A DNA stretch of 64,000 nt from Bos javanicus (Eukaryota > Chordata > Mammalia > Artiodactyla > Bovidae). The stretch lies in assembly GCF_032452875.1 (NCBI RefSeq), contig NC_083869.1:117868001-117932000 (forward strand), read 5' to 3'. Position 1 is the first letter of the stretch. Each line of letters opens with the position of its first letter. The translations under genes were made by a program, and so were the position numbers. The notes under the pieces are model-generated. The model was not told where the DNA came from. It searched no databases and saw only the letters and a program-made list of their open reading frames with translations. This document shows, one piece after another, positions 56,433-64,000 of this stretch.

Positions 56433-56745
56433 ATACTGCTAAGTCACTTCAGTCGTGTCCGACTCTGTGTGACCCCACAGACGGCCGCCCACCAGGCCCC
56501 CGTCCCTGGGATTCTCCAGGCATGAACACTGGAGTGGGTTGCCATTTCCTTCTCCAATGCATAAAAGTGAAACATGAAAGTGAAGTCGCAAAAAAAAATA
56601 AATAAAAAAAAAAAAAAAAGAAGAAAGTAAAGTCGCTCAGTCATGTCCGACTCTTAGCGACACCATGGACTGCAGCCCACCAGGGTCCTCTGTCCATGGG
56701 ATTTTCCAGGCAAGAATACTGGAGTAGGGTGCCATTGCCTTCTGC
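56433..56745 (-). mobile_element. BOV-A2 SINE carrying an A-rich insertion
   Basis: ACTGCTAAGTCACTTCAGTC through two BovA units to GGTGCCATTGCCTTCTGCA. Between the units, at 56590-56622, there is a 33-base A-rich insertion. Confidence 0.92.
56590..56622. other. Poly(A) insertion with duplicated flanks
   Basis: A run of 33 bases, all A except two T and one G, is flanked by GAAAGTGAAGTCGC (56576-56589) and GAAAGTAAAGTCGC (56623-56636). The flanks are a duplicated 14-base stretch of the BovA unit with one difference, as expected for an L1-type target duplication. Confidence 0.75.
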
Positions 56746-56759
56746 AGTACATATATAGT

Positions 56760-57430
56760 ACGTGTCAAAAAAGTAAATTAAAAAAAAAAACCTGTGTCCA
56801 ATCATTAGCTGTCCATCAAACTAACCAAGCAGAGACTACAGTGACCATATACGACCAAAAATACAGATTATGCAGAATTAGCCCAGAAAAGCCACTAAAG
56901 AAAAAACAACTAATGGTAACAACATCAAACCCTATATAAGGGGTGAATGTGATTTCCAGAATTGCCATGCAAAGAAACAGAAAAGCATGATTTATACACA
57001 GTAGAAGGAGGGGGATTCATCAGTAGAAACCTAGACATTTGACTCATTAAAGATTTTTAAAGAGCTATAAAAACATATTCAAAGAATTTTTTAAATGTAT
57101 CAAAAATTAAAGGAAGGGCTGAATAAAATGTTTCTAAAATAGAGATTATCAATTACATGATATAAATTATGCTAAAAAAAGAAATTCTGGAGTTGAAAAG
57201 TACAGTAACTGAAATGGAAAATTCACTAGTGGGTAAATCCATCAGGAAGACACAACAAGTTATAAATATACATGTAGCTAAAAACAGAGCCCCCAAACCA
57301 TGAGGCAAAACTGATGGAATGAAAGGGAGAATGAAATAATATTAGAGATTTCATACTTCACTTTAATATTGAATGGACGACTAAGCAGAGGATCAGAAAT
57401 GAAAGAGAAACTTTCAAGAACAGTCTACAG
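56760..57430 (+). mobile_element. Old L1 internal fragment
   Basis: GAAATTCTGGAGTTGAAAAGTAC, CTGAAATGGAAAATTCACTAG, then GACACAACAAGTTATAAATATAC and CATGAGGCAAAACTGATGGAATG are L1 coding-region words joined by deletions. Confidence 0.65.
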
Positions 57431-57440
57431 GCAAAGCAAG

Positions 57441-57618
57441 GGACTTCCCTGGTGGTCCAGTTGTTAAGGATCTGCCTTCCAATGCACGGGATGTGGGTTC
57501 GATCTCTGGCTGGGGAATCACCATCCCACGTGCTGCAGGGCAACTACTGAGCCCCAATACCACAACTATGACCCGAGGCGGCCAAAAATAAATAAATATA
57601 TATTTTTAATAGATAAAT
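57441..57618 (+). mobile_element. CHR-type SINE with target duplication
   Basis: GGACTTCCCTGGTGGTCCAG to GGCCAAAAATAAATAAATAT, flanked by GCAAAGCAAG at 57431-57440 and 57619-57628. Confidence 0.93.
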
Positions 57619-57628
57619 GCAAAGCAAG

Positions 57629-58544
57629 AAGGAAGGACATAGAAAGCTTAGAATGAAATAATAGTCACCGCGTGTTATCTCTGAGAAAGCAAGTAAGTGA
57701 GAGGAGACAACCAACACAGGCAATGTGTCAGGGTATGGGTAGCTTATTTCTGAACTGAGGGTTTGGGGTATTATATTTCCAGAGAGTATAACTGATACAA
57801 AGGCACTTGAGTAAGGATAAAATACAGATAAAGAGTTACACTGTGCACTTCCTCTTTCTAGGGGCAAGGTTCAGACTCCATGCTTTGATAGCTCTAAGGG
57901 GGTCATACCTCAGATTGTCCTGCCTGTGTTCTCCGCAACTACCATCTCTACCTACTCTCACTTTGGGCCATTGTAGGAGACCTTTTCCCATTCTCTGCAA
58001 AACCATTAAGCAAATGGCTGAATCAGCAGAGACAGGATGATGGGAGGCCCTTGACAGAGGAACTCCATTCCTACAGGGGCAACGGCAGAAGTTTTGGAGG
58101 AAATAAGGAACACATTATAGACAAAAGTATAGAATCTGGATGGGAAGCAGGGATAGACAAGCAGCTGGAAATGTCTTTAGTTCTGCACAGTGAGGAGCCC
58201 CAGGCTCAAACACTCCATTATCCACACTGAGTCCTAGGGAGCATAATCCCAAATATCTCTGAAGCAAGGGTAAATGAGTGTTTGTATGAATCACTGCTAT
58301 GCTGCAGACCACCCAACCCACTGGCCACCTAGGCAGGCTCTAGAACATTCCCTCTGTAGCAACACTGATTAGCTTTATTATTGCTCTCTTATTCACCCAT
58401 CAAGACCAACATTAACTACTGATACTTCTTTGTCCTTGAACCCTTCTTCATATTTCCACCAGGTCTTAGCTCCCATCAGTTTTTCTTCACTGAGGTTTCA
58501 TCACTACAATAATCATATGTCCTGGATGTGTTTTTAGTAAAGGT
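57629..58544. other. 5' flank, no recognised gene
   Basis: Open frames up to 77 codons and a 107-codon minus frame starting at 57867 and running into the SINE; none resembles a known protein. Confidence 0.45.
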
Positions 58545-58690
58545 GATTTATATTATCTTATCACATTTAATCCTTGTAACAAAATTACAAGGCAGATATT
58601 ATGACTCTTGTCTTCTGACTTAAGATGCTGAGGGGTCAGAAAGTTTCCATAACAGGAAGTGAGAAGCAGGCTGGGATGAGAATTAAGGAA
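58545..58690 (+). mobile_element. MIR SINE remnant
   Basis: TATCTTATCACATTTAATCCTTG with CAAGGCAGATATTATGACTC and the downstream GGAAGTGAGAAGCAGGCTGGG. Confidence 0.65.
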
Positions 58691-58904
58691 TAATTCACCT
58701 CAAAATTTATCATTTTCTCATCTAACCAGCCTCCCATTCCTGTAGCCCTAAAACCATACTTAACTCTTTCTAGGGAGCCCTATTATAAAAAGTATATTCT
58801 CCCAAGAGGGAAAAAAAGCTCTCATAATCAAGAGTGAATGTATGAAGTTAGCCATAACCTTCTAATAAAATCAACGTCAAATGAGCATTAAAATGCAGAA
58901 CAAG

Positions 58905-59495
58905 CTGAGAGCAATAAATAGGCAAAAAAGCAAAGAAGAGTGTTTTTATTTCTTTCCAATCTGTAAACCTTGTATCTTTTTTTTGCCTTATGGCACTAGC
59001 TAAGATTCCAGTATTATGTTGAATAGGAGTAATAGAGCATCTTAAGCAGAAAGCATCTAGATTCTCACCATTATGAATGCTACGTGTACATTTTTTATAT
59101 TTTTTCTTTTTTTTATCAAGTTGAGGAAACTTTACTCTTAGTTTTTTAAGTGTTTGTATCATGAATGGGTCTTGGATTTTATCAAATGCTTTTTCTGCAT
59201 TAATTGGAATGACTGTAAGACTGATTTTTCTTATTTGGCTTGCTGATGTGATGGATGGTGGTTTAGTCATGTGTACTGAGTCACTTCAGTCATGGCCGTG
59301 GACTGCAGCAACCCCACGGACTGTGGCCGCCAGGTTCCTCTGTCCATAGGGATTCTCCAGGCAAGAATACTGGGGTGGGCTGCCATTTGTGATGGATGGA
59401 TTACATTAACTGTTTTGTTTTAGCACATATCTGGAATAAATCCCCACCTGTTTGTGGCATATCATTTTTTTCCATAAATTACTAGATTCAATCCA
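58905..59495 (-). mobile_element. L1 ORF2 fragment (reverse transcriptase region)
   Basis: The minus-strand frame contains INAEKAFDKIQDPFMIQTLK, a clear L1 ORF2 reverse transcriptase stretch, followed by diverged HNGENLDAF and ASAIRQKK segments, with parts of the catalytic region deleted. L1 text resumes after the nested SINE at 59400-59495. It is a dead fragment. Confidence 0.85.
59259..59387 (-). mobile_element. BovA SINE nested in L1
   Basis: GAGTCACTTCAGTCATGGCC to TGGGGTGGGCTGCCATT, rearranged and 5'-truncated. TGTGATGGATGG at 59247-59258 and 59388-59399 is an exact target duplication. Confidence 0.88.
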
Positions 59496-59744
59496 ACAAG
59501 ATACATCATTATAGAAAATGTCGACGTGTTGGACTGTCAGCAGTACTGTTGTTAAAAGACTTGGAAAGAGACTAGGTACAGAAGAAAACACAGCAGAATG
59601 GATTGAAAAGCAGGAGAGGTCAGTGGGTGAAGAAGAGGATCCTGGTTAACAACACTGGGATACAGATTTCACGTTTAAGGGGAGGAGGGGGTAACTCTGA
59701 TGCTACGTTGCGATCTTTTCAGAAGGCCAGGGCTGGTAAAGGGA
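59496..59744. other. 5' flank, no recognised feature
   Basis: Nothing recognisable. Confidence 0.4.
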
Positions 59745-59910
59745 GCCCAGGGCTTGAAGTCTTAGCCTCTATCTATGGCTCTGCCGCTTACCAGCAACAT
59801 GATCAAGTCCCTGCACCTTTCCTGACTTCTTTTGTCATCTGAAACATGAGAAAGCTGGACCAGATGATTGCTAAGAACTTTGCTAGCTCTAAATGATGGG
59901 ACTCAGAGTT
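59745..59910 (+). mobile_element. MIR-family SINE remnant
   Basis: GGCTCTGCCGCTTACCAGCA, GACTTCTTTTGTCATCTGAAAC and GGACCAGATGATTGCTAAGA follow MIR order. Confidence 0.7.
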
Positions 59911-60610
59911 GCCAGAGAGAAGTCTGCTCTACACACATCCATTTCACAATTAAACCAGACAGCTGCTGAGATCGTTGCCATATTACAATCAAGGGACTGT
60001 TTTAAGAGGACAGCTAAACCAGGATGAAATGAAATTCTACACGAACATGCTTATACACTTGTTCAAAACTGACGTCACCTTGGAAAGGACTATGACCCCG
60101 TAGGCCAGTGAATGACGTCCACTTGTAGCTACAAAGGTAACCAAACCCTTTGACCAAATAACTCCTTTTTAAAGCTATAAGTGATTCACAACATATTTAG
60201 TCACCTGCACATGGAAAAAAGAAATGCCTCTGAATATTTAAACATGCTTTTAAAATATTAAGCACCTCCTCCAGGTGGTGTAAGTGATATGTGGGTACGT
60301 TTATCTGATGTCAGTCTCTCTCTGGGGATCACCTGCACCTACTCATGACCTGAAAACATGCATTGAATGTCCCTTTAACAAACGCAGGGTCCCACCCACC
60401 TAGGGGCATCTCATTCACCTAAGTGGCTGCTGGGGCCCTGTGGACAGACGCAGTAGTTGGTTAGGAGTTGACTTGACCAGGCCTGAGACCTACTGCCCCG
60501 ATGCTGCAGGGACCTGAACAAAGGGGTTGAGGAAGGGCCACGGCCCTAGAGTTTTTCTACCTAAGCTAGAAACATTTTTATTTTCCTTTTCTCAATTTTC
60601 AGTAAGTCCC
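59911..60610. other. 5' flank without recognised repeats
   Basis: 0.7 kb of apparently unique sequence holding the CRE-like pair at 60070-60120. No gene recognised. Confidence 0.5.
60070..60120. promoter_or_regulatory. Paired CRE-like motifs
   Basis: A palindromic TGACGTCA lies at 60070-60077 and a second TGACGTCC at 60113-60120, 43 bases apart start to start, in sequence without a recognised repeat. These match the cAMP-response element bound by CREB/ATF factors. The site is 26 kb from the DNER start, and chance occurrence is possible. Confidence 0.3.
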
Positions 60611-60862
60611 TCAGTTCAGTTCAGTTCAGTTGCTCAGTCGTGTCCGACTCTTTGCGACCCCATGAATCACAGACACCAGGCCTCCCTGTCCGTCACCAAC
60701 TCCCGGAGTTGACTCAGACTCACATGCATCGAGTCAGTGATGCCATCCAGCCATCTCATCCTCTGTTGTCCCCGTCTCCTCCTGCCCCCAAACCCTCCCA
60801 GCATCAGAGTCTTTTCCAATGAGTCAACTCTTTGCATGAGATGGCCAAAGTACTGGAGTTTC
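60611..60862 (-). mobile_element. BovB 3' end
   Basis: TCAGTTCAGTTCAGTTCAGT tail through GCATCGAGTCAGTGATGCCA to GGCCAAAGTACTGGAGTTTC. Confidence 0.92.
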
Positions 60863-61230
60863 TAAGAGAGGGTATTTCTTTTTTTTCTGGTATGACAGAG
60901 AGAATGTATTCATTTTCAAACTTAGATGATGCCAAATTTTTTTTTAAGTCGAATTATTGGTTCTGAGGGTAACCTTTATAATACTTCAGTACCATTCAGC
61001 TAGAAGAGCCTGTCACTATCACTGTTTTCTGTGGCTGTGAGTTGATTTATTTTACACACACACACACACAGAAAGACACAAACAACTACCTTATTATTTT
61101 CTTTCAAGTAGAACTGGGACTCAAACAACACTGACCAAAGAGGAGAAAAACGAGGCTGAGCCCTCAGTTGCTTTTCTAATTTCTCCCTACAGGGTGCACG
61201 GTATACTGGAATCTAAAATAAACACCTTTG
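60863..61230. other. 5' flank with short (AC)n
   Basis: An AC run of about 9 units lies at 61053-61070; nothing else recognised. Confidence 0.5.
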
Positions 61231-61361
61231 GGAATTCCCTGGCAGTCCAGTAGTTAGGACTCCATGCTTTTACTGCTGAGGGTACAGGTTCAATCCCTGG
61301 TCTGGGAACTAAGATCTCATAAGCTAAATGGTGCAGCCAAAAAAAAGAAAAAAAAAAAAAA
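61231..61361 (+). mobile_element. CHR-1-type SINE
   Basis: GGGAATTCCCTGGCAGTCCA, GGTTCAATCCCTGGTCTGGG, and a GCAGCCAAAAAAAAGAAAAA tail. Confidence 0.9.
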
Positions 61362-61545
61362 GTCTTCAGCTCCCACTCATATATCATATCTTGGAGAGAA
61401 AAGAGAAGGAAGTGAGATTTGTTTTCTCTTTTTTGAGAAACTGGGAGAAAGTCAATTATAAGTCTGTGGAGCAGGAAAGAGTAGATTAAGAACCAGTTTT
61501 ATGGCAAACAATCTACAAAACGACAAGCAGGTTATGTTCAATGCA

Positions 61546-61748
61546 GGGTATGTGTGTGTGTGTGTTAGTTGCTCAGCTGTGTCCAACTCTGTAGCCCGCC
61601 AGGCTCCTCTGTCCATGGGATTCTTCAGGCAAGAATACTGAGTGGGTTGCCAGGTCCTTCTCCAGGGGATCTTCCAGACCCAGGGATTGAACTCGGATCT
61701 CCCACAGTGAGGGCAGATTCTTTACCATCTGAGTCACCAGAGAAGCCC
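61546..61748 (-). mobile_element. Bov-tA SINE with (TG)n tail
   Basis: GTATGTGTGTGTGTGTGTTAG at the tail side, a deletion in the GCGACCCCATGGACTG stretch, ending TGAGTCACCAGAGAAGCCC. Confidence 0.9.
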
Positions 61749-62236
61749 CCAGTGCAGAGCATGTGATTCCTAAAAGTAAAAGCTCATCTTGGCAGCCCTC
61801 ATCCTATTCTGCACGTCCGTGATATGTGCCAACAAGAAAAGCAAGCTCATCTACCACGTGGAGTCCCAAATAAGCTGAATTTATTAAGTTGCTTCTTTGT
61901 TCAGTCAAATGAAAACAATGAACATGCAAAGGGCTTTTCTGTGGTTTCCATGGAAAGCTGAGAGCCAGGGACTAGAGGAAGGTGACTCTGTCAGCAAATC
62001 CAGCAAGACTGACAAGCCACTGTCCCCGGTCCTGTCGGGGACTCAGCCTGGGGTGTGGATGCTGTGCGACTTCTCGCGGACCCATCATAATTTAATCTTC
62101 ATCACGTCCTGCTCTTTCTCCCTAGTCTGCCAGCTGCTCATTTTTTTTTTTTTTAATCTCCTGTTGTTGTGGCAGTAAAACTGCTCCTACAGTCACACGG
62201 AACGTTTGCTCTGAATCATTGGGGCTTTAGCTACTA
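61749..62236. other. 5' flank, no recognised feature
   Basis: A T16-type run lies near 62140. The 93-codon plus frame at 61897-62178 has no family resemblance. Confidence 0.45.
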
Positions 62237-62425
62237 ATGTCTCTAGTGGTAAAGAATCCACCTGCCAAAGCAGGAGATGTAAGAGATGCAGGTTTGATCC
62301 CTGAGAAGGGCATGGCAACCCGCTCCAGTATTCTTGCCTGGAGAATTACATGGACACAGGATCCTGGCAGGGTACAGTACATAGGGTTGCAAAGAGTCGG
62401 ACACAACTGAAGCAACTTAGCCCAC
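62237..62425 (+). mobile_element. Bov-tA SINE
   Basis: The head is eroded (GTCTCTAGTGGTAAAGAATC), the B-box GGTTTGATCCCTGAG is followed by a small deletion, and the body ends ACTGAAGCAACTTAGCCCAC. Confidence 0.9.
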
Positions 62426-62474
62426 ATGAAGGCAAAGGCCAAGCCTCGGGTATTCAAAAGCTAAAAGAAAATTT

Positions 62475-62475
<1 letters not shown>

Positions 62476-62519
<44 letters not shown>
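62476..62519. repeat. (CA)n microsatellite
   Basis: About 21 uninterrupted CA units, likely polymorphic, about 50 bases past a Bov-tA tail. Confidence 0.97.
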
Positions 62520-62522
<3 letters not shown>

Positions 62523-62939
62523 TTCCCCTGCCAAAAAGCCTGATGCTTTGTTTGGGGTGGGGAGGGAAGGGATTTGCAATGAGAAGCTGTAATTATAATA
62601 CTGTTACCCATGATAGATGTTCTATTCAGAAATCCAGGAGTCAGAAATTCTCTTTATTTTCTCCATGGCCTTTCTATCTGGGACTGAGCACACACAGCAA
62701 GCTCTTGCTCATGCAGAGTGTCTGGGGAAGGAAGGCGAGCCAGAAAGCAGGGACAGAGGCAGCACGGGAAGGCAACCCTGGTTTAATATCTTAGAATGGT
62801 ATCTGTCCCTTTGGGCACAGAGAGAGCCTTACACCCCTTCCCATGGGAGGGGTCTTAATCTCCACTGTTTTGCCCATCTGGAAAATAAGTATGTGATCTT
62901 GAGGAAGGTATGCCAAGTCAATCACTTTTTTAACGTTTT
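62520..62939. other. 5' flank, no recognised feature
   Basis: Nothing recognisable; a 124-codon plus frame at 62617-62991 runs into a BovB and has no resemblance. Confidence 0.45.
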
Positions 62940-62947
62940 TTTTTGTT

Positions 62948-63238
62948 GTTGTTGTTGCTGTTCAGTCGCTCAGTTGTGTCTGACTCTTTGAGGCCCCATG
63001 GATTGCAGCATGCCAGGCTTCCCTGTCCTTCACTATCTCCCAGAGTTTGCTCAAACTCATGTCCATTGAGTTGATGATGCCATCCAACCATCTCATCCTC
63101 TGGCGTCCCCTTCTCCTCCTATCTTCTATCTTCCCCAGCATCAGGGTCTTTTCTAATGAGTTGGCTCTTCACATCAGGTGGCCAAAGTATTGGAGCTTCA
63201 GCATCAGTCTTTCCAATGAATATTCAGGGTTGATTTCC
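62948..63238 (-). mobile_element. BovB 3' end
   Basis: GTTGTTGCTGTTCAGTCGCT through CATTGAGTTGATGATGCCAT to ATTCAGGGTTGATTTCCC, directly abutting the L1 that follows. Confidence 0.92.
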
Positions 63239-63315
63239 CGACAGTTTTTATTGGAGTATAATTGCTTTATAATGTTGTGTTAGTTTCTTCTGTACAATGA
63301 AGTGAATCAGCTATA

Positions 63316-63607
63316 AAGTGAAGTGAAAGTCGCTTAGTCATGTCCAACTCTTTGAGACCCCCAGGACTATACAGTCCATGGAATTCTCCAGGCCAGAATA
63401 CTGGAGTGGATGGCCTTTCCCTTTTCCAGGGGATCTTCCCAACCCAGGTCTACTGCATTGTAGGCAGATTCTTTACCAGCTGAGCCACAAGGGAAGCCCA
63501 GTAATACTGGAGTGGGTGGCCTATCCCTTCTCCAGTGGATCTTCCTGACCCAGGGATCAAACCAGGATCTCCTGCACTGCAGGCAGATTCTTTACCAACT
63601 GAGCTAT
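63316..63607 (-). mobile_element. Bov-tA SINE with extra partial unit, nested in L1
   Basis: One full short-subtype Bov-tA ends GCCACAAGGGAAGCCC at about 63499 and is followed by a second partial unit AATACTGGAGTGGGTGGCCT to CCAACTGAGCTAT. GAATCAGCTATA at 63304-63315 and 63608-63619 is the 12-base target duplication, so both units arrived together. Confidence 0.92.
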
Positions 63608-63626
63608 GAATCAGCTATATGTATAC

Positions 63627-63780
63627 AGAGGATGAGATGGCTGGATGGATGGCATCACTGACTCGATGGACGTGAGTCTGAGTGAACTCCGGGAGTTGGT
63701 GATAGACAGGGAGGCCTGGAGTGCTGCGATTCATGGGGTGGCAAAGAGTCAAACATGACTGAGCGACTGAACTGAACTGA
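63627..63780 (+). mobile_element. BovB tail nested in L1
   Basis: AGAGGATGAGATGGCTGGAT to GAACTGAACTGAACTGA. The L1 text on either side (GTATAC and TACATATATTCCC) joins cleanly; the target duplication is very short, about 4 bases. Confidence 0.88.
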
Positions 63781-64000
63781 ACTGATACATATATTCCCTC
63801 CCTCTTGGACCTCCCTCCCACTCCACCCCTATCCCACCCACCTAGGTCATCATAGACCACTGAGCTGAGCTCCCTGTGCTGTATAGCAGGTTCCCACTAG
63901 TTAGCTGTTTTATACCTGGTATTGCATTTATGTCCAATGTAATCTGATTCATCTCACCCTTCCCTTCTCATCCTGTGTCCGCACGTCTGTTCTCATTTTT

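Larger units (their letters stand above)
63239..64000 (-). mobile_element. L1 3' UTR region with two nested insertions
   Basis: TTTTTATTGGAGTATAATTGC at the left and CACTGAGCTGAGCTCCCTGTGC, TATAGCAGGTTCCCACTAG at the right are L1 3' UTR in reverse complement, continuing past the window. A Bov-tA (63316-63607) and a BovB tail (63627-63780) split it. Confidence 0.88.

Noticed and set aside
58848..59270. 140-codon ORF with reverse transcriptase similarity as a possible gene
   Set aside because: It is an internally deleted L1 ORF2 fragment interrupted by a SINE, not a host gene.
1..64000. CRISPR-like arrays, operons, tRNA or rRNA genes
   Set aside because: Recurrent units are dispersed SINEs and LINEs in both orientations without regular spacers. 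The tRNA-like heads belong to SINEs, not functional tRNA genes. The DNA is mammalian.

Overview
The window is mammalian nuclear DNA from a ruminant, almost certainly a bovid such as cattle, sheep or goat. The evidence is the dense set of Pecora-specific retroelements on both strands: Bov-tA (a tRNA-Glu head joined to a BovA body), BOV-A2 dimers with (AGC)n tails, 3' ends of the RTE-type LINE BovB, and CHR-type tRNA SINEs. These lie on older mammal-wide MIR, L1M, MER5A, Tigger and LTR remnants. The exact species cannot be decided from the sequence alone.

Only one protein-coding exon is supported: exon 1 of DNER (delta/notch-like EGF repeat containing, a neuronal single-pass membrane Notch ligand). 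It lies on the minus strand at 34038-33784, with a start codon, a leucine-rich signal peptide, a complete first EGF-like module and a consensus splice donor. It sits inside a CpG island at about 33.06-34.9 kb. The promoter appears TATA-less, with three GC boxes at 34191-34226. A motif closely resembling the REST/NRSF RE1 silencer lies at 34755-34775, about 0.72 kb upstream of the start codon, which would fit the neuron-restricted expression known for DNER.

Layout: positions 1-33783 are the start of DNER intron 1, because the gene runs right to left. Positions from about 34.2 to 64 kb are the 5' flank, where no further gene was found. From 1 to 22.3 kb the intron is full of SINE and BovB copies, including a three-layer nest at 15.7-17.6 kb. 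From 22.3 to 38.2 kb there is no Bov-tA, BOV-A2 or BovB copy I can recognise, only older repeats and three CHR copies; this quiet zone surrounds the promoter. From 38.2 to 64 kb the flank is again SINE-dense. It holds a SINE-in-L1-in-SINE nest (40.8-41.8 kb), three ERV-type LTR pieces in the same orientation (46.9-54.2 kb), and microsatellites, several of which sit at SINE tails.

No RNA gene, CRISPR array, operon or novel multi-gene system is visible. The points most worth checking are regulatory (the RE1-like motif, a CTCF-like palindrome, a perfect hairpin, a G-run cluster) and retrotranspositional (nested insertions with readable target-site duplications, and an apparent poly(A)-only insertion inside a BOV-A2). 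Repeat family names rest on recognition by eye against remembered consensus sequences, so boundaries are good to roughly 5-20 bases except where a target-site duplication (TSD) fixes them.
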